Positions 1 through 13,676 of a stretch of DNA of 64,000 nucleotides are shown here, piece after piece. The notes beneath the pieces were generated by a model. The model saw nothing but the letters and a program-made list of their open reading frames with translations. It did not search any database and was not told the origin of the DNA. Every line of letters starts with the position of its first letter. The first letter of the stretch is position 1. The position numbers and the translations under genes are program-made. Location of the stretch: contig JAIOKI010000022.1 in assembly GCA_028335825.1 (NCBI GenBank), positions 1 through 64,000 of the forward strand, in the 5' to 3' direction. The DNA comes from Nosema muscidifuracis. Its lineage: Eukaryota > Microsporidia > Nosematidae.

Positions 1-838
1 ACCTAACCTACCTAACCTACCTACCTACCTAACCTACCTAACCTACCTAACCTACCTACCTACCTACCTACCTAACCTACCTACCTAACCTACCCTAACC
101 TACCTAACCTACCTAACCTACCTACCTACCTAACCTACCTACCTAACCTACCTAACCTACCTACCTAACCTACCTACCTAACCTACCTACCTAACCTACC
201 TAACCTACCTACCTAACCTACCTACCTACCTAACCTACCTAACTACCTAACCTACCTACCTAACCTACCTAACCTACCTTACCTACTACCTAACCTACCT
301 ACCTAACCTACCTAACCTACCTACCTACCTAACCTACCTACCTACCTACCTAACCTACCTACCTACCTACCTACTACCTACCTAACCTACCTACCTAACC
401 TACCTAACCTACCTACCTAACCTACCTAACCTACCTAACCTACCTAACCTACCTACCTACCTACCTACCTACCTACCTACCTACCTAACCTACCTAACCT
501 ACCTAACCTACCTACCTACCTACCTACCTACCTACCTACCTACCTAACCTACCTAACCTACCTACCTACCTACCTACCTACCTACCTACCTACCTACCTA
601 CCTACCTACCTAACCTACCTACCTACCTACCTACCTACCTACCTACCTACCTACCTAACCTACCTACTACCTACCTAACCTACCTACCTAACCTACCTAC
701 CTACCTAACCTACCTACCTAACCTACCTACCTAAACCTACCTACCTAACCTACCTACCTAACCTACCTACCTACCTAACCTACCTACCTACCTACCTAAC
801 CTAACCTACCTACCTACCTACCTACCTACCTAACCTAA
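1..838. repeat. Telomeric repeat tract, mixed CCTAA and CCTA units
   Basis: The window opens with about 840 bases made almost only of CCTA and CCTAA units, the C-rich strand of a TTAGG/TAGG telomere. The order is irregular: 5-base units are separated by one to many 4-base units, with rare variants such as CCTAAA or a lost C. The tract ends abruptly in ordinary AT-rich DNA at about 838. Its place at the left edge and C-rich 5'-to-3' orientation fit a true chromosome end rather than an internal array. The mixed unit suggests a telomerase template that permits slippage, which is inference. Confidence 0.95.
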
Positions 839-1746
839 TATTTCACAATATTTAATTATCTAGAAAATAAAATATTTTTAGATGACGTGTCTTCTCAGAA
901 CAATTATAGATATTTCTAAGAAAAAATTACAAAATATAATTTTTAAATTTAGACATAATAAATATTTATTTCGATTATTATTCAATTTTTTTTATACAGA
1001 AGAAGATGAGTAAATGACATTAAATATATTGATGTCAAATGATAATTCTGTCAGGAAGAAATATATATAAGAAATAAATAAAAAATATATTTAATATAAT
1101 ATTAGATATTTTATTTAATTAATAATAATATAAATCTGGATTAATTTGGTGAACTTTTAAACATCATCTCGAAATGTATAACTTCTTTTTTCTATTTTAT
1201 TTTTACCAATTTAATATACGTGATTAAATTATCCATCTGGAATTATTTATGACTTTTAAATATCTTAGAAATAAATACAATTTCGTCTTTTCTTGATCAG
1301 ACCACACTAAAAATATGATTGAAAGAGCAAGAGAATATACAGTCTAATTTTAACAATATTGAAGTATTTATATTTATTTAAATTCAAGAATTTTTTTTCA
1401 TAAATTTTCAATTTTGTACTATGTAGTAATTAATATAATATCAAAATAATATATTGAAGTATATAATTTACACACTTTTTCACAGTCCTAATGCAAGTAA
1501 TACTTCAATGCATAGGGTTTGATATTCTGCTGTTGACTTTGATTAAGGTACCAATACTTAGATGATGCTATTTTTTGAGTTCTGTAATATGTTTTTTGTG
1601 ATATTTTTTTTCTTACGTTATAATTTACGTTTCACAAGGAAAAACTAATTATCAGTGTTTTTAGACTATTAAAATCTGTCAAATTATCAAATTTTTTTAT
1701 TTGATTTGAGACATGAATTTTTTTATATAAAATCATGTAATTAATT
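839..1746. other. Subtelomeric spacer with no supported gene
   Basis: AT-rich DNA between the telomere and the first coding trace. No long frame and no rDNA-like sequence is seen. One start-like signal occurs on the minus strand near 1505-1525 (AAACCCT followed by ATG) but the frame closes after two codons. Confidence 0.6.
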
Positions 1747-2148
1747 TTAAAATAATTTATTGAAAGAAATCCATAATTCCTGATTCAAATTATAAAAATA
1801 ATATTCTAATATTACACCCACAGTAGGTAGTAGGAGTACAAGAACTAATAGTATGTAAAAGATATAGCATATTACTCTGGGAGTATCACGACCTTCATAA
1901 ACAAACAATATAATCCTAGCAAATATTAAAAAAATAAACGAAATAAAAAAACACAAAATAACTGTAAAATGATCAAGCAAGATATTTTGATCAAGTTCTG
2001 ATACATGCTTTATAGTGATATAAGGATCTAAAATGTTTTCAGATAAGTTATATTTTGCATGCAATGTATTTTCATATTCTTGTTCTGACGTTCTGTTTGT
2101 TCAGTATGCTTTATTTAGTATGTTAAGTAGTACAAGAAATGATATCAT
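1747..2148 (-). pseudogene. Small two-pass membrane protein interrupted by one in-frame TGA
   Basis: The frame 1747-2064 lacks any ATG, but reading upstream in the same frame reaches an ATG at 2148 with ATACCCT directly before it, the start signal used throughout the window. The resulting 134-codon frame starts with a signal-peptide-like stretch (MISFLVLLNILNKAY) and is broken only by one TGA at codon 16 (2101-2103). The rest has a short soluble part, then two long hydrophobic segments separated by an EGRDTPR loop. TGA is a normal stop elsewhere here (the RFC gene ends in TGA), so this is probably a recently dead gene, a sequencing error being the alternative. No family recognised. Confidence 0.5.
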
Positions 2149-2157
2149 AGGGTATGA
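2149..2157 (-). promoter_or_regulatory. ACCC-type start signal of the broken membrane gene
   Basis: On the minus strand ATACCCT sits directly before the ATG at 2148. This signal reveals the original start, which lies upstream of the internal stop. Confidence 0.5.
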
Positions 2158-2992
2158 TTAAAAATTTATTTTAGAAAATAACATAAAATTTATATAAATG
2201 AAACTAATTATATAATAATCATAATCACTAACTTTTATCTATTATTTATAATTTATTTATTCTTACATATTTTATTATTTCAATATTCACAACAGAGTAA
2301 TATAAGACCAATATTAAATAAATTATCTGTCTGTCAATGCTAATTTAATATTTGTGATTATTTAAAATATCCATACGTCAAATCATAACAAAATTCTTCA
2401 TGAATGAAAAAATAATTATATAAGTAATCTTTGTGTTTAGTATTTTAATTTAACTAATTTTCAATCTAAATGCTATCGATGTCTTTTTCTTCCTAGTCAA
2501 GAGAAATTTTTTATAAAGTATTAATAAGATTCTGGAATGAATATATATTTCGATTTAAATGGTTTATCAATTGATACAATATTTTATTTGTTCAGTATTC
2601 TATGTAAGATATAACTTAATTTTTCAAAAGATTTTATGATCTTGTCATATTTAATTCTACAGAAGAAACATTTAAACCTTCACATCTTGTAATATTTATC
2701 ATATCAATTTATAAGAAATTTGTAAATTTATCGTCAAGAAGTTTTTCTACGTCAAAGTTTTTAATTAGAACTAGTCAATATACATTCTTTAAAATTTCTA
2801 TATAAAGTATTTTCGGTTGATAATATTTTATATTTATTTTATATGTTTACTATAATAGAGTTTAACATTTAGTTATGTATTCTGAAAATAATTAAACGTT
2901 AAAATTAGAAAGAAATCAAGTAAAATTTTGGTGTACAACATTAATAATATTTCATTCCAATTTTACTTTAAGTGTAAATTACATTATATATA

Positions 2993-3391
2993 TCAAAATT
3001 TATTCGTTAGTGAGTTTATATTTTTATCTCCACCCTTTATTAAAACACTATTTGGTGTCGTTTTATAGTAGAACATAGCATCTTTACATTTACGTGATAG
3101 AGGACAGGGATGTGATTCTACTTAAGCTTTTATATTAAAACCTGTTGGCAAATCTTTTAAGGTGATTTTTTTAAATTCTACTTATAATTCTTCAATAATT
3201 TTAGTATATTGTGTATATTTATAATCAATTAATAATATAGGAGCATTTTTAAATCCTTCTTTATTCATTCCTTCAATATAAAAATCGGTGATATCTTTTA
3301 ATAAAATAGAATCAGATTTTAAAATTGTATTTTTTGTCTTTTTAAGATCAGCAGTAAATATAGTTGTAAATAAAATACAAATGATATTCAT
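2993..3391 (-). pseudogene. Decayed small secreted protein (family A, copy 1)
   Basis: The ATG at 3391 is preceded by AAATTT...TTAACCTTA, a good microsporidian start signal, and the first 13 residues form a signal peptide (MNIICILFTTIFT). The first frame closes after 69 codons, but the same reading frame goes on with coding-like sequence past a TAA (3182-3184) and a second TAA (3122-3124) to a TGA at 2993-2995, giving about 132 codons with two internal stops. The downstream part holds two Cys about five residues apart (HPCPLSRKC). A more worn copy lies near 22.1-22.5 kb on the same strand. Function unknown. Confidence 0.55.
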
Positions 3392-6300
3392 TAAGGTTAA
3401 AAAAATTTATTATTTAACATAAAACAAATTAAATTTGACATAATCATAATTCAAATAAATAATTTTAATTTTCTTAGATTTTATTATATATTATTTCATT
3501 TTGTGTTTATCTAAATTAAATTATCTTTTAATTAATTTTTTAAACTTGATATTTTTTTGTATGATAGTATATATAATAATGTTTGCAAAGACATATATTT
3601 AAATTATTAATTTAAACTCAGTGTTTTTACATAAACATATAATTTAATTTTTTTTATTGAATCAAAGATCTGATTAATTGATTTATATCCATATCTATAA
3701 AAGTAATTATTGTAAAAAATATCTTAATTTAAAATCTTTAGTATTTAATTAAATTCAAAATCATTATTAGTTTCTAAATATATTTCATACACATTTAGTC
3801 TTTTTATAGTGCTAAATAATTTATTTAAATTTTTAATTTATTTTTAAATCAAACAATAAAATTTTCATGTGTAAATAACAAATATTTCTCAATTATCTAC
3901 AATATATTAAATTTATTATTAATTTACTTCTTATGCTCATTGTGATATAATTTTGACCCCTAGTTATTAATAATGTATTTTTATAATCAAAGTAAATTAT
4001 GATAATTATTACAATGCTATTTTATAAGATTAATATAATCTCTTGTTTTAATACAATCAATGAATATAGAATTTATAAATATAAATTATTAACTATTTAC
4101 AATATAATTCATGTGAGTTGTAAAAATAGACGAGATATGATACATTGATTTTTAAGTAAGAAATTAAACGTATCATTATAAAATATATATTTTCATTTCT
4201 CTTTAATATTAACAGTCTAAAGATCATTGTAAATTTATAATCATCTTTCTAATCAATATATTTTATTTTTCTAAAAGAAAACATGTGTGTATTTATATCT
4301 CTTAATTTCTTCTCTAGAATGATATTCATATATTTATTAATTCTAATTATTTTATAAATATTATAATATATTAATAATGTTTAGAACAGATCATCATTAA
4401 AAATTTTATGATATGACAAACATCTCAATTAACACTATGTAAAAGTTTTAATAAAATATAATTTCATAAGAATGTTTTACAATACAGATATTTAAAAAAA
4501 AACAATTTAACAAATATGGTAATTTTTATATGATTGTCATAAGTCTATGGATATTATCATGTTAATAATGAAAAATTGAATTATCTAAATAATAATCAAT
4601 CACATTAACAAATGCTAGTAAAATAAATGTAAAATGTAGTACTTAATACTTCTTATTATTTTTATCTATAAATGATATAAATAGTTTATTTTTTATATTG
4701 TTTAGGGGTATATCAATACATCGAAAATATTTCACTGATGAGAAATAAATAATTTTTTTGCAATAGATACGAAAATATATATTTTCTCATTTTTAACATC
4801 AAAATAGATTTAAAAACATAAAGCAATAATATATCATTGATTTTTCTATGATATTAATAATTCACATACATTAAATCTATACAAAAATTCTGTTGTTATG
4901 ATGTTCAATATTAGTATTTATTTTTTTACTAAATACACTTAACTTATAAAAGTCTAACACTGATTAATAATTCTATGTTTACGACAAAGTGATATTAAAA
5001 AAGATACAATCATTACATATTTTATAATATATTAAAATTATCTGATAACAAAATATGAGTTATTATTATCTCATAAATGTTTTAATGACTTTCATAAATT
5101 ATACTAAATCACGATGAAATTGAATGTATAGGAAATATAAAATCGATTATCAATGTGGTATATATGATCTTGATTTTTTATGGTTCGATAACGAATATTT
5201 TAATTTTTCTTTGATTTTTAAAAACTTCAAGATATAAATTAATACATACTGATATGAATAACAAATTATTAATAATGTTTTAATAAAACTTTTTGCTATT
5301 TATGAAGATTTCGTCAATTTATCATTTAAAGTTTATGATTTAAGAGATTTATGTATGAACTAACCTTAGTGTATAGAATTTAATATGAAGAAAGTATAAA
5401 AAGAAATTCAAATCATATTGAAAATTTCTACAAGTTTATTGATTCTGAAATTATGAACAATAGTCTATCAGCAGTATATATTTTATTCTATGATATTTCT
5501 GTCAATAATCTCAGCTTTATTATTTATTATTTTACTAATTTTAGGATTACAAGATAATATAAAGAATAATATTTTTATTAGACCTACTACTCTAATGATA
5601 CGTTCTAAATTTTTTGTATCGAATAAAAAAATTAATATCATGTGAATTATTATGTCCAAATTATTTTTATAAATCTTTATTTTTCATCCCTACAAGATTC
5701 TGTCGTATTTATCAATAATATTATTTATATAAAAATAAATGTCTATATAAAAGGTCACCATCTTCGACTTTTAAATGTTTTATCATATTTATCAAGTTAT
5801 ATAATTTATTGATGTGTTTCATTTCTTCAATTTCATAAAATCCATTATTTATACTTAGTCTTTATATTCATAATCATTTTATATACTTACTATTTCAATA
5901 CTTATAGCTTGTAAATTTTATGGTCTTATGAATTGAATCCGATAAAAGATATTTTATGACTATTTTATAGTCTTTCAAGATACAATCTTTCTATAAGGAG
6001 TAACGATTTTAAAAAAAAAAGATACAATATATTAGTTACATTTTTATTCCTTGTATTTATTTTTTTCTATGATATATAAATCTCAATATTATGTATAAAT
6101 AAACTTTTATCCTTTTTGCATTGGTTCTTCTTTTTATTGTATATTTCTCTTTGAATTCTCAGTAAAGTCATTTTAAAAATTATATATAGACATCAAATTA
6201 AGAAGCTACTTTCAGTTATCTTATATAATATTATTAATACAAAGTAATTGTTTCTAAAAATAATTATAATATATAAATTTCTAGTAAGATTAAATTTATA

Positions 6301-6544
6301 AACTTAATATGTGTAAAAATATACCTTTGTTGATATTCTTATTATTACTGTAATATTTAAAAGATTATTGAATTAATGATAGTCTATTTATTCTTATGGA
6401 AATTAATAAAGTAAAAATTAATGCAATATAAATTTTATAAGTATATTTAATAAAGTAAAATAAATGAATAATAGTTAATAAAATTTATTAGTTAACATAT
6501 AATATTTTCTTAAATTTATCTTCTAAAATTGTAAATAGACAAAA
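3392..6544. other. AT-rich gene-free tract
   Basis: More than 3 kb with very low GC and no frame I can support on either strand. There are scattered ACCCC/GGGGT matches (for example near 3957 and 4704), none followed by a usable frame. It may hold genes decayed beyond reading. Confidence 0.6.
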
Positions 6545-7231
6545 TTATGAAATCTCATCATTTATAATTTTAAAATTATTAGATATTTCATAGTTAACAT
6601 CATAAAAATTTTCAATATTCATGTTATTAAAATCTTCAAAACTACTTCTGGAATATTTATCTTTACGTATTTTTTCAAGCAAATATATTAAAGCTTTCTT
6701 AAAAACAGACATATATTCTTTTCTATCTGTGCCATCATACCTATATGATTTTAATAGAACGTGTAAGATAGATTTTTCATTAGTAAAATTGAAATTTCCA
6801 CAGATATCTCCATAAGTATCAAAAGGTTTACATTTATCCAAAATCTCTTTTTTTTTATTATCAGTAGATCGAATAATAATGTTTAGTTTGCTAGCTAACT
6901 CAATCAGATGTTTTCTACTTGGATCAAACAATTTGCTATTAAAAAATAATGCAGAAAACATAATACATCCATTAGATTTAATATAATATTCTCTCTGTAT
7001 ACCAGAATATTTAAATCTTTCTGATAGATATAACATATTATCTTCAAATAATTCTTGGGTATTCAGTTCGATTTCTTCTACTAAACTAACTCCATCAAAT
7101 AAATCAAACCTATAAAAGCCAAAAGTATCTAAGATAATATCATCAGTGTTATCTAAAAATTTTCCAAATATATCAAATTCCATCCAATTATCTTTAATTG
7201 ATAAAACACTTGCAAAAAAAATAAAATTCAT
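6545..7231 (-). CDS. Hypothetical secreted protein, 228 aa
   Basis: The ATG at 7231 has AAATTTTTTACCTT directly upstream, so the start is well supported. Residues 1-12 (MNFIFFASVLSI) look like a short signal peptide; the rest is soluble, rich in Asp, Glu, Lys and Phe, without membrane segments. Three Cys lie at about 89, 134 and 144. I recognise no domain. It is intact and isolated in an otherwise gene-poor subtelomere, as are the other secreted genes here, which fits a lineage-specific protein released into the host cell; that role is inference. A 70-bp direct duplication lies about 100 bases upstream, in its likely promoter region. Confidence 0.75.
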   Translation of the reverse strand: MNFIFFASVLSIKDNWMEFDIFGKFLDNTDDIILDTFGFYRFDLFDGVSLVEEIELNTQELFEDNMLYLSERFKYSGIQREYYIKSNGCIMFSALFFNSKLFDPSRKHLIELASKLNIIIRSTDNKKKEILDKCKPFDTYGDICGNFNFTNEKSILHVLLKSYRYDGTDRKEYMSVFKKALIYLLEKIRKDKYSRSSFEDFNNMNIENFYDVNYEISNNFKIINDEIS

Positions 7232-7334
7232 AAGGTAAAAAATTTAAAATCTTTAGGTAATGAATTAAAAATAAACAAAATTTAATGTCTAATGTAATAA
7301 ATTTAATAATATAAAATTTATTTCTTTATATAGT

Positions 7335-7466
7335 AAATTAAATTTTATATTTGAGTAATATATTAAATAATATAATATTTAATTTATTTATGTGATTCTA
7401 ATTAATAAAATTTATTATATTTGAGTAATATATTAAATAATATAATATTTAATTTATTTATGTGAT
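7335..7466. repeat. Direct duplication, about 70-bp unit, two copies
   Basis: A stretch containing TTGAGTAATATATTAAATAA starts at 7351 and again at 7421, and the sequence following each is almost the same down to TTTATTTATGTGATT. It sits upstream of the secreted gene on the minus strand. Confidence 0.85.
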
Positions 7467-10400
7467 TTCATTATGAAAAAAGAAATTGATTTTCTATTTA
7501 AATAAACTTTTTTATACACTCTTCTATTTAGTATGAAATATGTAAAGATCAAAGTATTATTAATATAGGATAGTTACAATTAGATATTTCTAAGTCAATA
7601 ATACAAATGTGTAATTTATAATATTTTCTTAAGTAATTTTAATTTTAACTAAAAGATTTTTTATTCTCAATAAGTCTATTATAATATTAAAGATATATAT
7701 TATATTTGTAAATAGACTTATTGTTTTATTTTCTTAAAATTTTACATTTCGACTTTTTTTTATTTGATATCCTAATATATTATATGAATCTTTTCATAAT
7801 TACTAATAAAATATAGAATATATGAGATTATTTTAATTTTTTTACATAAGAATTATAATAATATCCAAAATTATATTTTCATAATACTTCTAAATTATTC
7901 TTTGAAGATTATATTTATTCATATGTTAAAATATGAAACTATATTGACAATAATAATTCCAAGATTTATTACTGAAGCTTATTTAATATACATGATGCAA
8001 TCTTTCGGGTCAATAATATCATAATATAAATAAAAGATAATGATATCATTATATTTTAACATGCTTGAAAATAGAATATTCAGATGTGAGATTTTAAAAC
8101 CAGATAAAATAAATGATACACTTAAAAACCTTCATCTAGTCTGTGAAAAAGTTCAACTGACAGATACTGTAATTTGACATTTTATTCATTCTTCATATTT
8201 TCTATATTTCACTCTTTTATGTTTATCATCAATCAAATTAATTCATGATAATTTAGATCATGTTAAGACCAAGAATATATTTTATATATAAAATACTGAT
8301 CATTTCAAGAATTTTATTCATCCCTTCTTATATACTAAAGGCTTTTCTATAATTAATCATAATTCTAGACTAATTGATATTGAATATCATATACTAATGA
8401 GAATAAGTTCTAAATTATATCTAATAATAACCTATTATTTATGAATATAATAATTTCACTTATATAATATTCAAGTATATACTAATTTTTTATTGGTCAT
8501 TTGAATAGAAAAGATCTCATCAAAAATTAAGTAAATATGATAAGGAAAAAGAATATAAAGACTTTAATTAATTAATTTTATCTGGTAAATTAAATATAAA
8601 TAACGAAGCATAAGATATTATAAAAAATTATTTTAATCAAGAATTTCAAAATAATTATACTTTTTTAGATTTATTATTATAGTGTTTATCTTTTGGGATT
8701 CATCTTGATAAGTTATATAATGTTAGTTGAGGTTTGTTATAATAATAAAATTAATTTAATTTATACTTATACAGAAGTTTTATTGACTAATTCATATTAG
8801 ATAGTTTTTCAATTTAATAGTTATATCATAATTTTCTAAATATGTTTTAATAAAGAAAGAATCAATTTATTCCAATTCTCAGATATATATTTATTTCTAT
8901 GAATATTAATAACCTTGTAATATTTAATTTATAAACTAATATAAACAAAGTTTCTGATAATTATGAAAACTTGAATTATAATTTCTCTTTCATAGCAGTA
9001 TTAAGTTTTAATATTATTTTTATATAAATAGTCTTCTCATATATATCATATATATGTAATTAATTTTATACATATAATATTTCAATAAGTACATATTTAA
9101 ATACAATTATCTCATCCTGATCTATTATCACATCATCGACTAAAGAGAGTAATAGTTATCTCAATTAATTAGCCAATATTATAATTATAATCTTCTTAAT
9201 TTTAAATATTTACATTTATAAATAACAATAATAAGATAAATTTTTTATACAAAAATAGCAATTAATAAAATTACGGATTCTAAAATATTTTATTTTAATT
9301 ATTATATTTTATGGAATAACTCTAGATATTACTGATTAAGTCATATATTTCTTGTTAAGTGTTTATAAAATTTACTATTTAGACGTAAAATTAAACTCAT
9401 ATATGACCATATTAATTCTCTTGCACATGAATTATTCAAAAATAAACTAGTTAGATAAAAATATAACAGAATATTTTTAATTAGCTTATCAATGTAATTT
9501 GAACAGATGTCATTCTAAATGTTTCTTAAGTCTATAGAAATATATCAATACAGTTGTCTATATAATACATCATTTTTTATTCTCTTCAATTATTAATTTT
9601 CTATATATATATACCCCAGTGAGGAGACAAAAAAGTGAAGAAATTAGTATAAATAAAAAATATTTGTTTTATATTGTATTCTAAGTATCATCAAAACTCA
9701 GAGTTTTTTCTGCTTCATAATAAATATTTAAATAATTTTCTTATTATTTATGTCTATAATCATGATATTATTTATAAAGAGGCTGTAAATCTGTAATGAA
9801 AAAATAAAAATTATGAAAAGATACTAAAATTTATAGTATATCCTTTTAATAAACAATTTTATTTATTCTTAATAAATGGAAACAAATCATATTCAATATA
9901 ATAATTTTATCAATGAAGGGAAAAATTATATATTAAATACATAGAATAATATTCAATAATCTAAATATTTTGTTATATTTGAAAATCTCTGAGGTTCTAG
10001 TGTAATGGTAATTATCATTACATTGACTTATTAATACAATTGTTTTTTTGTATATAATTAGACTTTATATCTGAATAATATAAGAAGATATTTATAATAA
10101 ATACATATCTATATCTTATTATCATTCTATTCTAATTTGACATTTAAATTTAATTAATTCACATGTCATTAGGATAATATTATTTAATAAGTTCAAATCA
10201 TGTTTAAAATAATTTTATAGTCTATAATATTAATTTATATATCTTTTATAGAATTATAGCATTTATTTTCTTACCCTCGATATAATAAGAATATTTAATG
10301 AATGTTTGAAATTCAATTTTATTTATTATATATATATATAAAAACTTTACGATTCTTGAATATTTTTACCCTAGTATATTAGCATCATATAAAAGTATTT

Positions 10401-12755
10401 TAATCAATATATAATTTGCTATATGTGTTTTTTAAATTTAATATATTCTGATTGGAGTAGTAAATAATTACTTATATATCGGGATATTTAATTATATTTT
10501 GGTTCATCCTCTTTTCAACTCATTTTAATATATCATAGACATGACATTGATTACTGACAAGATTTAGAAACACATGATAGAACTCTAAAAATTAAAAGTT
10601 ATTATATTAGACTAGTTTTCTTTATTAACTCATTTGACATTTCAAAATGTATTCATCTGACAATAAATATACTTATTATTATTAGATTTATAATTTATTT
10701 ACTCCTATTGACAAAAATTATATTTACTTTTTTTATATAATAGATACAATCATAAACTTTAGTTAATTAAAAAGATTATATAAGTTCTAATATAACATAA
10801 ATTGATTAGTACTTATACTTATGAAATATGTAAATTATAATTTAATTAATGTATCATCTTAAGAAGATATATATCACTAGTTTTTAAAAATATAATTAAT
10901 TCTGAATTCTTGTATTATATTTTATATATACATATGAATAATATTTATTTTCAATCATTAATTTATTGATCCCTTTTATGTAAAATAAAGATTAACTGAA
11001 GTATTATATATTCAATTATAGGATAATATAAAACGAAAATATAAAAAATTTATAATATATAAATATTGTAATGGTATATCATAAAAGATCGATATTAGAA
11101 GCTAAATGAAGTATAATTATTGTAATTGATATTTATTAATATTTTTAATTTATTTTCTTTTTACATGTGATAGATTATCTTAAATTTTATTCCTCATTAA
11201 GTATGACTGAAGATAATTTTATTATTTTAAAATGATAATTAATTTCAATAATAAAATATCTGATTTTTATAGATGAAGATCATTAATTAAAAGTCGTTAT
11301 ATAGGTAAATATTTTTTATATATTATTTTGTGCACCATAATAAGTTTATAAATTTTCATTTTTTATTTAATGTCTAATTTTTATGTTCTATATGTATGAA
11401 TATATTTGATAATAATTCTATGGAGCATATTATTAATATTATTTAGATTCATACACATAATAAATATACTAACATATATTTTGATATTATCTATATATAG
11501 TGATGAATATCTGGATTTAACAATCTAAGAAAAGTCGAAGTAGCAAAGAAAACAAGTATGAATTGTTAACTAATCATTCTAAATATACAATGAAGATTAT
11601 ACATAGCATAATAAATGTGTTACTTTATACAATCAAATTATAGTAGAATTCAGAAGTAATTTAAATACTCCAGAAAACCTTAATATATACATTAGTAGAA
11701 CACTCACCATATTAGATACAACAAGTGAAGATGTATCAATTGAGAAATCTATAAAATATAAATAAGTTTAATTATTTTTTTAAATTAATTTATATATAAG
11801 TAATCATATATTGTAAACTCTTACTAAAAATCTAATTTTTATAATTTTATTCTTTTGAAAAGATGATCCATATAATATTATAAGAAATAGATTTAGCCCA
11901 TCACTATATAGAAAATTTTATAATATTATATTGACATACTAAATATTATTTAAATTATACTTTCTTAATGTTTATTGTGGAGATTTAAGTCAGATTAAAC
12001 ATATTGATTTTAATATTCTAGATTAAACTTTTTTGTTCTCAGAACAAGTATGTAATTTTATTATTATGGTTAACAATATATAAATGTCAAATTTTAAACT
12101 TTTTATATATATGGATACTATTTCGTTAAAAGATTAATTCACATATGTCTGTATCTTCCACAGTAAAGAAGTATTGGTCGAGAATAAATATCTAAACATG
12201 TAAGAAAATAATTTCAATTTATAAATCAATGACATTATGAATCAGTCAATCTTTAATTTTCTAGCTTAAATAAATATACTCATACTAAATATAAAAAATT
12301 ATCCTTATATCTTTGAACAACAAACTTTTAATGTTAAATAATTATATAATGAATGATCATCTACTGACGTATTTTGGCTAATAGAAGTGTTGATAAATAA
12401 ATGAAATACATCAATGATATAATAAAATTACTAAAATTTATTGAGATGAATCATAGTGAAGATATTACTAATAGATTTTCATATCACAAATATAATATCA
12501 AAGAGATATAATAATAAAGACTTAAGAAGAAATCAATAAAGGTAAGTTTTTAGATGATACCTTTGAGTGTGTATTAAGAAAATACTTTTTGTATTTTTTA
12601 TATCATTGAATAATTTCTATACTTCTAGAATATTATATTCATTCAATATATTTCTCTAACTTTCAATGATATCATGATTTAAAATAATTATTATCCTTCT
12701 TACTTTTTTAATATTTAGTGATGTGTTTATTAGTAAAAATATTAAGTCTAATTAT
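7467..12755. other. Long AT-rich tract with scattered coding relics
   Basis: No intact gene in 5.3 kb, but pieces look coding on the plus strand: 8061-8177 (39 codons from ATG), a multi-stop stretch around 8480-8730, a possible dead start near 9612 (ACCCCA followed by GTG and 20 open codons), 11645-11763 (about 39 open codons ending in TAA) and 12401-12511 (37 codons from ATG). Individually each is weak; together they suggest several long-dead genes. No family could be named. Confidence 0.35.
8061..8177 (+). pseudogene. Short coding relic, 38 residues from ATG
   Basis: The frame begins MLENRIFRCEILKPDKINDT and ends in TGA; amino-acid use is balanced rather than the Asn/Ile/Tyr-rich noise of random AT-rich frames. 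Coding-like fragments follow on the same strand to about 8730, with several stops. It may be the 5' end of a dead gene. I considered a sliding-clamp relative but cannot support it. Confidence 0.25.
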
Positions 12756-13676
12756 TTAATAATAATATTTTGGAAGGTCTCTACAAATATATATATATAC
12801 AATCACAATTAAATTATAAGTTATTATAGCCATCATACTAAATATCATTATAAACATTATCCAATTAGTTCTACATATATTTAAAGATAAAGACAGGATA
12901 TATAAATAACAGATATAACTAGAGAATACAAATATCTCCTTCAAAGATAATCTACTCAAAATTCCAACAATAAATCCTAAAATAAATAATGATACTATTA
13001 TTAACATGTATATATTCCATAACATAAATATCTGTACAACTCCAACTAATAATATAAATAGCAAGTTGATCTTTGGATTGAATTTTTCTTTTTGACTTAT
13101 ACTTCTATTAAGTAAAGTCATAAATATATAAAAAACGAATAATACGTTTAATATACATAACAAATACATATTGTCTAATTCTATACAGTAAATTATCATA
13201 TAACTAATAATAGAATAATTCAGAGCTATAAATGATACAATATTCATGCATCTTCTCAATTCATCAGTATCTCCAATTTTCCTAATTAAGATAAGACTTT
13301 TAGGAATTAAAGATAAGATGAATATCACTGTTGATGTATTAAGAACTACAATCAGAAATTTATAAGGTATCACATGCAATAATAAAAATCCTATTAAATT
13401 AAGAGCAACTATAGTAATAAAACTAAGAATATTTATATGATTACATAAAGAGATAAAGCCAAAATGATACCTTATCGAAGTCAATAATGATATTGATATA
13501 TCCCCATATAAATCATAAAAAGATCTACTTTCATTATTACGAAGTAATTTGTATGCACTATTAATAATATATGCATTACAATTACTGTTCCTTAACTTAA
13601 TGATATTGCAGTATGCCTTTTTGATTTCATCTTGAGTGGCATTTTTGTTGCAATTTAGAATATCATATAGCTGCAT
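12756..13676 (-). CDS. Multi-pass membrane protein with an N-terminal J-like domain
   Basis: Residues 1-60 read as a J domain: LYDILNCNKNATQDEIKKAY matches helices I and II, and a helix-III/IV-like stretch ends in SRSFYDLYGD. The HPD tripeptide that J domains use to stimulate Hsp70 ATPase is absent; the loop is short and reads KLRNSN. From about residue 65 to the end the protein is strongly hydrophobic, with roughly eight membrane segments. The start at 13676 is backed by TTACCCTTA directly upstream. Likely an ER or other membrane J-like protein that has lost canonical co-chaperone activity; the location and loss are inference. The domain call rests on pattern only. Confidence 0.7.
   Translation of the reverse strand: MQLYDILNCNKNATQDEIKKAYCNIIKLRNSNCNAYIINSAYKLLRNNESRSFYDLYGDISISLLTSIRYHFGFISLCNHINILSFITIVALNLIGFLLLHVIPYKFLIVVLNTSTVIFILSLIPKSLILIRKIGDTDELRRCMNIVSFIALNYSIISYMIIYCIELDNMYLLCILNVLFVFYIFMTLLNRSISQKEKFNPKINLLFILLVGVVQIFMLWNIYMLIIVSLFILGFIVGILSRLSLKEIFVFSSYICYLYILSLSLNICRTNWIMFIMIFSMMAIITYNLIVIVYIYICRDLPKYYY

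Noticed and set aside
1-838. Telomere tract as an assembly artefact or host DNA
   Set aside because: It runs into microsporidian-type sequence with local start signals, and its irregular units differ from the uniform TTAGG of insects.
8061-8177. Sliding-clamp (PCNA/9-1-1) relic
   Set aside because: Only a vague likeness at the first residues; the DNA after it does not continue the fold.
3392-12755. Centromere or replication origin in the AT-rich tracts
   Set aside because: AT-richness is general here and no distinct motif or repeat structure supports either.
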